A DNA stretch of 64,000 nucleotides from Bacillus infantis NRRL B-14911 (GCF_000473245.1 NC_022524.1:1264501-1328500), one strand, 5' to 3'; numbered from the stretch's first letter, positions 7,392-16,627 are shown. Notes: a model not told the origin generated them from the letters alone. Program-made: numbers and translations.

Positions 7392-7964
7392 TTGGATATG
7401 CATAAAAAAAGATTGGTGGAGGAGTACGAAATAAATCCTTCTACGATGATCATCCTGCCGCAGATATACGGCAAAAAAATTTATTCGCGGATCTTTGAGG
7501 TGGAAGATGAATTCCTGTCCCCGTTCAAACTGTTTGATATCGTCAAAAAAAGCTGCGGCTACTTTGGCTCCTCTTATGAGGGACGGAAGGATGCGACCAA
7601 GGATATCATTGGCGTGACGCATAAAGTCCCAATTGTCATCGATCCGACAAACCTGCTGTATTTTTTTCCGACAACTTCCCCGAACAACCCCGACTGCATC
7701 TGGATCTCTTATGAGCATATTGCAGCCCACCATCGTACAGATCCCTCACATACCAAGGTCGTATTCGGAAACAAGCATACACTGATCCTCCCTGTATCAT
7801 CCAGCTCATTTGAAAATCAGCTCCTCCGGACAGCTCATCTAAGGACAAAGCTTCATCAGCGGATCGAAGGGCATGGCAGGAAGATGTTCTATTTCACAGA
7901 TAATCAGAGGCTCAACAGGGCTTCAGAACCCGTCGGGAGCTACCGGAACAGGAAGCTCGAGTGA
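7392..7964 (+). CDS. comK: Competence transcription factor ComK
   Basis: This 190-residue protein is the master activator of genetic competence (DNA uptake and recombination genes) in Bacillus. Recognisable blocks are YEINPSTMIILPQ, CGYFGSSYEGRKDATKDIIGVTHKVPIVIDPTNLLYFFPT and SSFENQLLRTAHLRTKLHQRIEGH, matching the ComK core DNA-binding region. The TTG at 7392 is chosen: AAAGGAG (7376-7382) lies 9 nt upstream, and it gives 15 residues before the conserved block, as in B. subtilis ComK. ATG 7383 abuts the ribosome-binding site and ATG 7362 precedes the probable transcript start. The last 30 residues differ from B. subtilis ComK. A CodY-like box and AT-rich DNA lie upstream; competence itself cannot be judged from this gene alone. 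Confidence 0.93.
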   Translation: MDMHKKRLVEEYEINPSTMIILPQIYGKKIYSRIFEVEDEFLSPFKLFDIVKKSCGYFGSSYEGRKDATKDIIGVTHKVPIVIDPTNLLYFFPTTSPNNPDCIWISYEHIAAHHRTDPSHTKVVFGNKHTLILPVSSSSFENQLLRTAHLRTKLHQRIEGHGRKMFYFTDNQRLNRASEPVGSYRNRKLE

Positions 7965-7990
7965 CCTCCGGCATGCGCCTATGCGGTAAA

Positions 7991-8398
7991 TTAGAGATGC
8001 TGGCCTGGCCTCTTCAGACGTAGGCGGCTCTCTTCCTGCATCGTCCAGCGTTTGAACAAGTAATATTCCATCAGCTCCTGCACCCTGTTGCGGATCCTCG
8101 GATTAAAATAATTATGGTGCTCTTCATACCCTTTATAAAGGAACATGAACATCGTAAATGCTTCATCACGCTTGATCTCCTGGACCTGGAGGCGGTTATC
8201 CTTCATATAGCGCTTTACGCCTGCCAGCTCTGTCTGGATGAATTTCATCGTATCCTCAATTAAATTCAGGTAAGGCTTTTTGAGTTTAAAGGGACTATTA
8301 TTAATCACACCTATGTCCCTGTTCAGCACAACCAATACCATAGGAAGATAGATTGCCTGCTCCATAATATTTCGGTCATCCTCTGGAATTCTTGTCAT
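7991..8398 (-). CDS. YhjD-like protein of unknown function
   Basis: This 135-residue, probably soluble and mainly helical protein resembles B. subtilis YhjD, which is encoded in the same neighbourhood. Recognisable segments are LPMVLVVLNRDIGVINNSPFKLKKPYLNLIEDTMKFIQTELAGVKRYMKDNRLQV and FMFLYKGYEEHHNYFNPRIRNRVQELMEYYLF. The ATG at 8398 follows GGAGGAG. It is convergent with comK, with 26 bp between stop codons. No catalytic motif is visible and the function is unknown. Confidence 0.72.
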   Translation of the reverse strand: MTRIPEDDRNIMEQAIYLPMVLVVLNRDIGVINNSPFKLKKPYLNLIEDTMKFIQTELAGVKRYMKDNRLQVQEIKRDEAFTMFMFLYKGYEEHHNYFNPRIRNRVQELMEYYLFKRWTMQEESRLRLKRPGQHL

Positions 8399-8637
8399 AT
8401 CAGCTTGCTCCTCCGAACAGAAATAGAACGTTTGTTCGTTATTATTTTACTGAATCCCTGCCTTCTATGCAAGTCGAATTTAGCATCACTCTATAACAGT
8501 CTTCCTCATATTTGGGCATAGAGCTCATTTGGAGCGGAAAAAATATTTTTCCTGAAAAAATGTCAGTCAGGCAGGAAAAGTATTTCTGTTGTCGAAATAA
8601 GTAGAATGGTTTTACATATAAAGGGGAGATGATTATC

Positions 8638-10620
8638 ATGGCAAAAAACACCATTGCATCAAAAGATCTGCATCATTTAAAATCAGCGGCCGACCCCCAG
8701 CTGGCGCCGAACGGCAAGGATTGTGTCTATACGGAAACCGTTATCCTGGAGGAAAAGGATGCATACAGCTCCAATCTTTATTACATAAACACGGAAGATC
8801 AAAGCGCTCCTGTCCAATGGACATTCGGCACATGGCGCAATCATTCGCCGCGCTGGTCGCATGATGGACGCCAGGTGGCCTTTGTGTCTAACCGAAGCGG
8901 GAAAAATCAAATCCACATTCTTTCCGCAGCCGGCGGAGAGGCCCGCCAGCTTACATACTGCAAGAACGGGGCTGGCAATCCGGTATGGTCGCCAGACGGC
9001 TCCAGAATCGCCTTTACTGTTTCCCTCGGAGAGGGAGAATCGGTTAATGACCGCGAAGGCGGGGAGGAAAAAGATGAAAAGCCTGCTCCGCTCGAAGTGA
9101 ATAAAATGAGGTATAAATCCGATGCCCAGGGCTTCTGGAACGGAAAATTCACCCATATTGCCATTGCTGACACAGATACCGGCAACATCGAGCAAGTGAC
9201 AGAGGGGGAAAATGATTACAGCCTTCAAAGCTGGTCGCCGGACGGAAAGCATTTGGCTGTGACAGCAGACCTGAGCGGGGACAAGGATTTTTCATACGGC
9301 AGCGATGCCTACCTGATTAATCTTGAAACGAAAGAGCAGGAGAAAATCACCCAGGGTACAGGCTATTTCGGCAATATCACCTGGTCGCCTGACAGCCGCT
9401 ATCTTGGTTTGATCGGACATGAAAGGGAGTTTGAAAATGCTACACTTTCAAAAGCATGGGTGTATGACCGTGAGCAGAGAGAACTCCGCTGCCTGACTGC
9501 AGATACAGACCTGCTGATCGGGGATTATGCGATCGGCGACTTCCAGCAGGGAGCCGTTTCCCCAGGCCTTCTTTGGTCAAATGATAATCGGAGCTTCTAT
9601 TTCATTGCCACTGATAATGGCAGCACTGCAGTCTATTACGGGACGGTTGAAGGAGAGCTGTTCCCTGCGCTGCTGGACAGGCAGCATGTCTATGGGCTGT
9701 CAACCGGAGGGAATAATGACAGAGCAGTAGTGGCTATAAGCAAGCCAGACCATCCGGGTGACCTGTTCCTGCTGGAAATCACTACAGGAAAACTGGAGCA
9801 GCTGACCGCTGTCAACTCTGAGTTTCTGGAGAAAACCGGCCTTTCCGCAGCAGAGCCGATTGAATTTACTTCTGCTGACGGATGGGGTCTCCATGGCTGG
9901 CTGATGAAGCCTGCCGGTTTTGAGGAAGGAAAGAAATATCCGCTGGTCCTTGAAATCCATGGCGGACCGCATGCGATGTATGCCAATTCCTATTTCCATG
10001 AGTTCCAGGTCCTTGCAGCTAAAGGCTATGCTGTACTCTATATCAATCCGAGGGGCAGCCATGGGTACGGGCAGAAATTTGTGGATGCCGTCCGCGGTGA
10101 CTACGGGGGCAGGGATTACGAGGATTTGATGGATGCAGTCGATTATGTGCTGAAAGAATATTCGTTCATCGACCAGGACAGGCTCGGGGTGACGGGAGGA
10201 AGCTATGGCGGCTTCATGACCAATTGGATCATCGGCCACACAGACAGGTTCAAGGCAGCCGTCACCCAGCGCTCGATCTCAAACTGGATCAGCTTCTATG
10301 GAGTAAGCGACATCGGCTATTATTTCACAGATTGGCAGATCCAAGCAGGGCTGGATGATATTGAAAAGCTATGGAAGCACTCGCCGCTTGCTTATGTTGA
10401 TCAAATGAATACGCCATTGCTGATCCTTCACGGCGAAAAGGATTTCCGCTGTCCGATTGAACAGGCGGAGCAGCTGTTCATCAGCCTGAAGCACCGCAAA
10501 AAAGAAACGAGCTTTGTCCGGTTCCCTGAATCCAACCATGAGCTCTCCAGGAGCGGGAAACCTTCGCTCCGAATCAGCCGCCTTGATTATATCTCAGGCT
10601 GGTTTGACAAGTATTTGTAA
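8638..10620 (+). CDS. S9 family serine peptidase (acylaminoacyl peptidase/prolyl oligopeptidase type)
   Basis: This 660-residue cytoplasmic peptidase hydrolyses short peptides. The N-terminal 400 residues form a TolB/WD40-like beta-propeller, seen in repeated WSPDG/WSHDG motifs (SPRWSHDGRQVAFVSNRSG, VWSPDGSRIAF, SWSPDGKHLAV, TWSPDSRYLGL) that gates access to the active site. The C-terminal alpha/beta-hydrolase domain has the nucleophile elbow GGSYGGF (Ser522), Asp602 in GEKDFRCP and His634 in ESNHELSR; the oxyanion motif HGGPHAMY precedes them. ATG 8638 is preferred to ATG 8629 because the GGGGAG site abuts the latter. It is monocistronic, with a terminator 39 bp downstream. Confidence 0.93.
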   Translation: MAKNTIASKDLHHLKSAADPQLAPNGKDCVYTETVILEEKDAYSSNLYYINTEDQSAPVQWTFGTWRNHSPRWSHDGRQVAFVSNRSGKNQIHILSAAGGEARQLTYCKNGAGNPVWSPDGSRIAFTVSLGEGESVNDREGGEEKDEKPAPLEVNKMRYKSDAQGFWNGKFTHIAIADTDTGNIEQVTEGENDYSLQSWSPDGKHLAVTADLSGDKDFSYGSDAYLINLETKEQEKITQGTGYFGNITWSPDSRYLGLIGHEREFENATLSKAWVYDREQRELRCLTADTDLLIGDYAIGDFQQGAVSPGLLWSNDNRSFYFIATDNGSTAVYYGTVEGELFPALLDRQHVYGLSTGGNNDRAVVAISKPDHPGDLFLLEITTGKLEQLTAVNSEFLEKTGLSAAEPIEFTSADGWGLHGWLMKPAGFEEGKKYPLVLEIHGGPHAMYANSYFHEFQVLAAKGYAVLYINPRGSHGYGQKFVDAVRGDYGGRDYEDLMDAVDYVLKEYSFIDQDRLGVTGGSYGGFMTNWIIGHTDRFKAAVTQRSISNWISFYGVSDIGYYFTDWQIQAGLDDIEKLWKHSPLAYVDQMNTPLLILHGEKDFRCPIEQAEQLFISLKHRKKETSFVRFPESNHELSRSGKPSLRISRLDYISGWFDKYL

Positions 10621-10658
10621 TTTTTTATCAGTAAATAGCAGGATAATCCAGAAAAACA

Positions 10659-10689
10659 ACCGCAAAGCTGTGAGTCTTTGCGGTTTTTT
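10659..10689 (+). terminator. Intrinsic terminator after the S9 peptidase gene
   Basis: ACCGCAAAG and CTTTGCGGT form a nine-pair stem with an 8-nt loop, followed by TTTTTT. Confidence 0.85.
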
Positions 10690-10904
10690 GTGTACAATAA
10701 AATAAAGGCCAGTCCTTCAGGATGCCAAGCGGCCAAGGAAAAATAGAAAATGCCAGAAGGACAAACGAAACCTTTTGCTCGCAGACAGAGTCATATAAAG
10801 TGGTTATTCTTTTTATAAACCGGAGCTTTGAAAATGCGGTTCTGCAGGCTTGCTGGAAATAACAGCTGCTGCGGACCTGACTATATGATGGAAGGATAAT
10901 TGTG

Positions 10905-11846
10905 ATGAGATCGGATCGATACGAAAAAAAGCAGAAAAAGAAGAAGCGCAAATGGAAGCTGGCTGTGTTGTTCCTGCTTTTGATTATTGCCGGCACTCTT
11001 GCTTATGCATACTACCAGTTTAATCAGGGTGTGGCCCAGTCTGAAGATAAAGTGAATAATACTAATGAAGTAAAATATGAATTCAATGGCGAAACAGACA
11101 AATACGGGGGCACGAACGTACTGCTGCTTGGAAGTGATGCACGCGGGGAAGAAACGCCGCGGACCGATACAATCATGGTAGGTCAATATCATCCTGATAA
11201 GGGGACCTATAAGATCATTTCCATCATGAGGGATTCTTATGTAGACATCCCGGGCCATGGGAAAAACAGGATTAATGCTGCGTTTGCGTATGGCGGCCCA
11301 GAGTTATTGAGGCAGACAATCAAAGAGAACTTTGATATTGATATACAGTATTATTCAATTGTCGATTTTCAGGGATTTGTTCAGCTTATCGATGAAGCAT
11401 TTCCGAATGGTGTCGAAGTGGACGTTGAAAAGGAGATGTCGGATAATATAGGTGTAACGCTGAATCCAGGGCTTCAAAGGCTGGACGGAGAGCACTTGCT
11501 CGGATATGTGCGCTTCCGGCATGATGCTGTAGGCGATTTCGGCAGGGTGGAGAGGCAGCAGAAGGTGATGACAGAAATTGCCGATCAGTTCACCAGCATC
11601 CAGACATTGCCGAAGCTTCCTAAACTGGTAGGTGTCGTCACCCCGTATATCAATACAAATATGGATACCGGAGACATTTTATATATGGGCAAAAGCCTGC
11701 TGTCTAAAGAAGGCAGGCAGATTGAGACATTAAGGGTCCCTGTTGAAGGTTCCTATTGGGATGAAACAACTCCAGGAGGTGCGGATGTCCTTGGGGTCAA
11801 TCTGGAACAAAACCGGCAGGCGGTCAGCGAATTTTTGTCGAAATAA
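10905..11846 (+). CDS. LytR-CpsA-Psr (LCP) family cell-wall polymer ligase
   Basis: This 313-residue single-pass membrane protein has a short Lys/Arg-rich cytoplasmic tail, one transmembrane segment (about residues 20-42) and an extracellular LCP domain. LCP enzymes transfer undecaprenyl-linked glycopolymers such as teichoic acids onto peptidoglycan. Characteristic motifs are LLLGSDARGEETPRTDTIMVGQYHPD, SIMRDSYVDIPGHGKNRINAAFAYGG and the conserved HLLGYVRFRHDAVGDFGRVERQQKV, which include the Arg and Asp residues that bind the lipid pyrophosphate. ATG 10905 lies 8 nt after GGAAGGA; the GTG immediately before it is an alternative. The downstream TVP38 and signal peptidase genes point to an envelope-related neighbourhood, though an 87-bp gap separates them. 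Confidence 0.92.
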   Translation: MRSDRYEKKQKKKKRKWKLAVLFLLLIIAGTLAYAYYQFNQGVAQSEDKVNNTNEVKYEFNGETDKYGGTNVLLLGSDARGEETPRTDTIMVGQYHPDKGTYKIISIMRDSYVDIPGHGKNRINAAFAYGGPELLRQTIKENFDIDIQYYSIVDFQGFVQLIDEAFPNGVEVDVEKEMSDNIGVTLNPGLQRLDGEHLLGYVRFRHDAVGDFGRVERQQKVMTEIADQFTSIQTLPKLPKLVGVVTPYINTNMDTGDILYMGKSLLSKEGRQIETLRVPVEGSYWDETTPGGADVLGVNLEQNRQAVSEFLSK

Positions 11847-11933
11847 TAGGCACAGGGAGGAATTTGTGGTGTAAAGACGCCTTGCCAGAGGTAAGAATAA
11901 ATACCGAATTGTTTTTACTAAGGAGATTTTTCA

Positions 11934-12548
11934 ATGGATTTTGACTTGCTCAAGGATTGGCTGACACTGGAAAATATAATGGATCTTATTGAACGCTACC
12001 GTTCTTTTGGGCCGCTGCCTGGAATATTGCTGCCAATGCTTGAAGCTTTCCTGCCTTTTCTGCCGCTGTTTCTGTTCGTCATGGCAAATGCCAATGCATT
12101 TGGATTGTGGCTCGGCTTTCTGATATCCTGGGCAGGTGCATGCGCTGGGGCCATGCTTGTTTTTTATCTTGTCCGTACATACGGGCAGAAGAGGCTATTA
12201 ACCTTTTTGAGAAAACATGCAAAGGTGCAGCAGCTGATGAGCTGGATTGAGCGCCATGGCTTTGGCCCTTTGTTCATCCTGCTTTGTTTTCCCTTTACCC
12301 CGTCGGCTATTGTGAATATAGTGGCCGGGCTTTCCAAAATAAGCTTTGCTCAGTATATGCTTGCCGTGCTGACAGGCAAAATGGTCATGATTTTTACCAT
12401 GAGCTTTATTGGCTACGATATAAGGTCATTGATTACCCAGCCTATCAGGACAGTGATTGTCCTTGCTGTTATTTTTATTCTTTGGTATGTCGGGAAAAGG
12501 ATTGAAGTAAAGATAAATATGGGAGCAGATAAAGACAGCAGCAAATAA
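11934..12548 (+). CDS. yhjE: TVP38/TMEM64 (SNARE-associated/DedA-like) membrane protein, YhjE-like
   Basis: This 204-residue polytopic membrane protein is of the DedA/VTT superfamily. Conserved elements are GPLPGILLPMLEAFLPFLPLFLFVMANANAFGLWLGFLISWAGACAGAMLVFYLVR and RHGFGPLFILLCFPFTPSAIVNIVAGLSKISFAQY. The superfamily is associated with lipid flipping or transport and membrane homeostasis. B. subtilis yhjE lies directly upstream of sipV, as here; the gap to sipV is 21 bp and the pair is probably co-transcribed. ATG 11934 follows AAGGAGAT. The exact substrate is unknown. Confidence 0.85.
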   Translation: MDFDLLKDWLTLENIMDLIERYRSFGPLPGILLPMLEAFLPFLPLFLFVMANANAFGLWLGFLISWAGACAGAMLVFYLVRTYGQKRLLTFLRKHAKVQQLMSWIERHGFGPLFILLCFPFTPSAIVNIVAGLSKISFAQYMLAVLTGKMVMIFTMSFIGYDIRSLITQPIRTVIVLAVIFILWYVGKRIEVKINMGADKDSSK

Positions 12549-12569
12549 ACCAGGGAGGTGGGGGACCGC

Positions 12570-13124
12570 GTGAAAGAAGAGGTTAAGCGGGAGGGTCTTG
12601 AGTGGATAAAGGCCTTCGCGATCGGAATTATCATTTTTGTATTTATCCGTATGTTTTTCTTCTCAAATTATGTGGTTGAAGGCGGGTCCATGATGCCGAC
12701 GCTGCAGGATGGAAACAAACTGGTAGTCAATAAAATCGGCTATCAGATCGGAGAGCTGCAAAGATTCGATGTCATAGTCTTCCATGCAAATGAAAAAGAG
12801 GATTTTGTTAAAAGGATCATCGGACTGCCGGGTGACAGGGTCGATTATAAAGATGACCATCTGTATATCAACGGCAAGCTTGTGGAGGAGCCTTTCCTTG
12901 AAAAATACAGAAAAGAGACCCTCGGCGACCGCCTGACCGGTGATTTTACCCTGGAGGAAGTGGCACACACCGAAACAGTGCCTGAAGGACAGCTGTTCGT
13001 CCTCGGGGACAATAGACTGGAAAGCTGGGATGGCCGGCATTTCGGATGCATTGATGCTGACCAGGTGGTAGGAAAGGTAAATCTTCGCTACTGGCCGATC
13101 GATGAAATGGATATTAAATTCTAA
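12570..13124 (+). CDS. sipV: Type I signal peptidase, SipV-like
   Basis: This 184-residue membrane-anchored serine protease cleaves signal peptides from secreted preproteins on the outer face of the membrane. It has one N-terminal transmembrane segment (about residues 13-33), the catalytic Ser40 in GGSMMPTL and general base Lys81 in FVKRIIGLPGD, and the late box LGDNRLESWDGRHFG. The GTG at 12570 is 9 nt after GGAGGTG; another in-frame GTG at 12558 overlaps that site. It lies 21 bp after yhjE. Its stop codon is built into the stem of the following terminator. Confidence 0.92.
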   Translation: MKEEVKREGLEWIKAFAIGIIIFVFIRMFFFSNYVVEGGSMMPTLQDGNKLVVNKIGYQIGELQRFDVIVFHANEKEDFVKRIIGLPGDRVDYKDDHLYINGKLVEEPFLEKYRKETLGDRLTGDFTLEEVAHTETVPEGQLFVLGDNRLESWDGRHFGCIDADQVVGKVNLRYWPIDEMDIKF

Positions 13125-13151
13125 GGACTTGGAGAATTCAAGTCCTTTTTG
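13123..13151 (+). terminator. Intrinsic terminator overlapping the sipV stop codon
   Basis: AAGGACTTG and CAAGTCCTT form a nine-pair stem with a 7-nt loop, followed by a T run. Its 5' end overlaps the sipV TAA by two bases, so the BTAD gene downstream is a separate transcription unit. Confidence 0.88.
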
Positions 13152-13207
13152 TGTGCAAATATGCTAAAATAATCTAAAAATTATAAAAATGGAAAGGGGG
13201 GATAAAA

Positions 13208-16200
13208 ATGCCTGTCATCAAAACCAAGCTGATGGTGCCGCCAGTCAAGGAAGGATATATAAGGAGAGCAAGGCTTTCAGCAAAAATGAAAGCGGTTGCT
13301 GAATATCCGCTGTGCATTGTCGAATCAGGTGCCGGGTATGGAAAAAGTACGGCCCTGGCCCTGTTCGTCCACGATGAAAAGCTTCCTTGCAGCTGGTATT
13401 CCATATCATCCGAGGATGATGATATCATTCCTTTTCTATCCTGCCTTGTGGCATCGGTCCGGTTGGCGCATCCTGATTTCGGGACTGAGATCTTAAGCAT
13501 CCTGGAGCAGCTGGACCGGTATGTAAAAGAAGAAGAGATTCGTTCACTCGCCTCTTTATTTTTAAATGAAGCAGCCCTTCATGGGGAAAATATACTGCTG
13601 ATCCTTGATGACTTTCATCAGGTTGAGCACTCCTATACGATCAACTGCTGGATGGAAACCCTCCTTGAACATATTCCGCCGAATCTTCATCTTATTATCT
13701 CAAGCAGGAGCAGGCCGGGATGGAAGCTGCTGAAAAAGATGAGGGTCACAGACAAGCTCCTTGAAATAAAGAAAGAGGACCTGGTCCTTTCCCGGGATGA
13801 AGTGGAGCTGCTCTTGAATGAATTATACGGAATTTCCATTAAGCAGGGGGATTTGGACAGAATTTGCCTTGCTACAGAAGGATGGGTCATTGCTGTGGGG
13901 ATGATTGGACAGCAGCTGACAGACAAAAAAAGCATCTCTAATTTATTCGGAGCATCGTCCGGCTCCCTGGCGGACCTTTTTCAATATCTGGTCACAGAGG
14001 TATTTGCCAAGCAGCCGCCGCTTATCCAGCAATTCCTTGAACAAACAAGCATTTTTGATGATATGACAGAAGAGCTTTGCAATGAGGTCCTGGGGATCGC
14101 CGGGGCAGGGGCAATGCTTCAGCAGCTGACAGAGAAGAACCTGTTTATCCATAAGGTAGGGGAAAAGGTATACAGATACCATGCTCTATTTAAGGAATTC
14201 CTGGAAAAGCAGCTGAAAGCCGGCCAGCCGCATAGCTACCGCCTTTTAAATGAGAGATGTGCACGCCATTTCGTACGGAGCCTTCAGTGGGATGATGCCC
14301 TTAAGCATTTTGAGAAGATTGGTTCAACAGAGGAAATGGCGTCTATATTAAGCGACCAGGGGCTAAGGATGCTTGAAACCGGTAAGCTGGGAAGCCTGTC
14401 AGACAGAATTGCGGGCATCCCCGGGCAGACAAAGGACAGGTTTTATCCCGTCTGGTTCCTTGAAGGGGAAGTATTGCGCTACAGATCTTCTTACCAGGAA
14501 GCAGAGCTTGCCTATGACAGGTCAGCAACAGGGGCTGACGGTAAGAAGGACCTGATTTGGAAGGCGCGTGCACTTGAAGGGAAGGCAAGGATCTATCTGG
14601 ACACGATTCAGCCGCATAAAGCAGAGCGCATTTTATCCCAGGCGATACAGCTGAAGGAAGGGGATATCCGCGGGGGAAGGGATGAACCGGCGAGACTTTA
14701 TCATTTGCTTGCGGAAAACCTAATAAATGCCGGGCAGGCCGCCAAAGCAGAAAAATGGATGGAGAGGGCAGAATCCATGGGTCATCAGATGCTGGACAAA
14801 AGCCTGCTGGCCCGGCTTTATTTAAGGACGGGTAAATTGGCAGAAAGCAGGAAAATTTTGATGGCCGGCCGCAAAACAAAGAGTGAGGGCAAACCGCTCC
14901 CGAAATCCCACAGGGAGACAGATCTGCTGCTGGCCCTTATCGAGGCATTTACAGGCAATGGGGCAGAAGCGAAAAAGTTGTCCCAGGAAGGCATCCAGCA
15001 GGGAATCAGTACAAAGGCGCCGTTTGTAGAAGCCTGCGGGTGGATCAGACTTGGGCATGCGGCACAGCTGCTGGGGGAATATGATTCTGCTCTTGCGGAA
15101 AAATGCTACAGGACTTCCCTGGACATAATGGACCGGCTTGAAATTGAAAGAGGAAAAGCAGAGCCGTTAATGGGATTATGCATTTTATACGGAGAACGGA
15201 ATGACTACAGCAAATCGATGGATGCCGGGAAGGCAGGGTTGCAGGAAACCGAGAGAGTGAAGGATATGTGGCTGTCTTCCCTGATCCTCATCAGTATGGG
15301 CATCAGCTCTGCTTATGGGAGCCGCTTCGGTGAAGCAGATAAGCATTTTGATCTTGCATCAAGCATGCTTCAGCAGTGCGGGGATGATTACGGCTGTATG
15401 CTGGCTTTATTCTGGAAAGCCTATTCTGCTCATCAGCAGGGGCTTCAGGAAGATTTTGAACACTCATTCAAGTCTTTCCTCAGCCAGATGCAATGGGGGG
15501 ACTATGAGTTTTTCCTGTTCAGAAGGACATTGTTCGGCCCAAGGGACCTGCAGATGTTTGCACCCATTCTGATTGAAGCAGAAAAAAGCGGCATTATGCC
15601 TGATTATACTGCAAGGCTGCTAAAAGAAATGAATCTTGGCAACCTTCATTCCCACCCGGGATTCACCCTCAAAGTGAAAACGCTCGGGCAGTTCCGTGTA
15701 TGGCTGGGCGATAAGGAGATTGACGAAGGAGGATGGCAGCGGGGCAAAGCTAAAGAGCTCCTCCAGCTTTTTCTCACACACCTCCACCAGCTTATCCGGA
15801 AAGAGGATATATTTGATATGCTTTGGCCGGAGCAGGATGCCGCGAGTGCGGATAGAGACTTTAAGGTTGCCCTGAACGCACTCAATAACGTACTTGAACC
15901 AAACCGCAAGCCAAGGAAGAACCCATTCTTCATCAGCAGGGAAGGCACCTCTTATGGGATAAATCCAAAGGCTGTCATTGATTTGGACTCCATCCTATTT
16001 GAGGAGTGGATCAAAGATGGGCTGGAAGAGAAAGACCATGGAAAAAGCATCCACAGACTTGAAAGAGCCCTGAAACTGTATGCCGGGGACTATCTGCCTG
16101 AGCGGCGCTATGAGGATTGGTGCATCAGTGAAAAAGAAAGACTGCAGGTATACTTTCTGAGAGGTGCTGAAAAGCTCGCGCAGCTTTGTGTCCGGAAAGA

Positions 16201-16441
16201 AGACTATGACATGGCGATTGAATGGTGCGAAAGAATAATAGAAAAGGACCGGACGTGGGAGGAGGCTTACAGGCTCCTGATGTACTGTTATTACAGCAAG
16301 AATAATCGCCCCCGGGCAATCAGATGGTTCCAGAAATGCTGTGAGGTTCTTGAGGAAGAGCTGGGCGTGGCGCCTCTGGAGCCTACGCTCCATATGCATG
16401 AAATGATCATGGAATCGGGCAATATTGCGGGCCATGCATAG
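13208..16441 (+). CDS. Giant MalT-like STAND ATPase with C-terminal BTAD/winged-helix regulatory domain
   Basis: This 1077-residue transcription regulator begins MPVIKTKLMVPPVKEGYIRRARL, the MalT/LAL-type entry motif. The STAND ATPase has Walker A GAGYGKST at 41-48 and Walker B LLILDDFHQVE near 130. A helical TPR-like sensor region spans about 340-780. The C-terminus (about 818-1070) is an OmpR-type winged helix plus BTAD domain as in SARP/AfsR activators (LKVKTLGQFRVWLGDKEI, GKAKELLQLFLTHLHQLIRKEDIFDMLWPE, then ALKLYAGDYLPERRYEDWCISEKERL and EELGVAPLEPTLHMHEMI). The BTAD end replaces the LuxR end of true MalT. ATG 13208 has an AAAGGGGGGAT site. It is monocistronic. Paired 11-bp direct repeats occur upstream of the liv operon and the ligase gene, its likely targets (inferred). 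The inducer is unknown. Confidence 0.9.
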   Translation: MPVIKTKLMVPPVKEGYIRRARLSAKMKAVAEYPLCIVESGAGYGKSTALALFVHDEKLPCSWYSISSEDDDIIPFLSCLVASVRLAHPDFGTEILSILEQLDRYVKEEEIRSLASLFLNEAALHGENILLILDDFHQVEHSYTINCWMETLLEHIPPNLHLIISSRSRPGWKLLKKMRVTDKLLEIKKEDLVLSRDEVELLLNELYGISIKQGDLDRICLATEGWVIAVGMIGQQLTDKKSISNLFGASSGSLADLFQYLVTEVFAKQPPLIQQFLEQTSIFDDMTEELCNEVLGIAGAGAMLQQLTEKNLFIHKVGEKVYRYHALFKEFLEKQLKAGQPHSYRLLNERCARHFVRSLQWDDALKHFEKIGSTEEMASILSDQGLRMLETGKLGSLSDRIAGIPGQTKDRFYPVWFLEGEVLRYRSSYQEAELAYDRSATGADGKKDLIWKARALEGKARIYLDTIQPHKAERILSQAIQLKEGDIRGGRDEPARLYHLLAENLINAGQAAKAEKWMERAESMGHQMLDKSLLARLYLRTGKLAESRKILMAGRKTKSEGKPLPKSHRETDLLLALIEAFTGNGAEAKKLSQEGIQQGISTKAPFVEACGWIRLGHAAQLLGEYDSALAEKCYRTSLDIMDRLEIERGKAEPLMGLCILYGERNDYSKSMDAGKAGLQETERVKDMWLSSLILISMGISSAYGSRFGEADKHFDLASSMLQQCGDDYGCMLALFWKAYSAHQQGLQEDFEHSFKSFLSQMQWGDYEFFLFRRTLFGPRDLQMFAPILIEAEKSGIMPDYTARLLKEMNLGNLHSHPGFTLKVKTLGQFRVWLGDKEIDEGGWQRGKAKELLQLFLTHLHQLIRKEDIFDMLWPEQDAASADRDFKVALNALNNVLEPNRKPRKNPFFISREGTSYGINPKAVIDLDSILFEEWIKDGLEEKDHGKSIHRLERALKLYAGDYLPERRYEDWCISEKERLQVYFLRGAEKLAQLCVRKEDYDMAIEWCERIIEKDRTWEEAYRLLMYCYYSKNNRPRAIRWFQKCCEVLEEELGVAPLEPTLHMHEMIMESGNIAGHA

Positions 16442-16473
16442 CGGGATTTTGTGTAAAAAATGTAAACAGGAAT

Positions 16474-16558
16474 GAATATCGCCAATTCTAGGGCGAATAA
16501 ATGAAAAACTGGGGTGAATCATTCTAATTCTTGGGCGAATAACAGCCAATTAGGGTAG
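16474..16558. repeat. Short imperfect repeats downstream of the BTAD gene
   Basis: Two 27-nt units (16474-16500 and 16516-16542) match at 21 positions and share the end GGGCGAATAA; a decayed third copy (GCCAATTAGGG) follows. Each can fold weakly because GGGCGAAT mirrors ATCGCC/ATTC. The function is unknown. Confidence 0.5.
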
Positions 16559-16627
16559 AAAAGATTTAATTTAGAATGAATAATGCCAGCCGCCCGCTTT
16601 GGGGCGCTGTTCTAACCTGCATCTGCC

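Noticed and set aside
14343-14879. 178-codon minus-strand frame inside the BTAD gene
   Set aside because: It is a shadow of the long plus-strand gene; no ribosome-binding site.
16452-16467. TGTAAA...TGTAAA just after the BTAD gene as a third SARP site
   Set aside because: The period is 9 bp, not 11, it lies after a stop codon, and the hexamers end in A rather than C.
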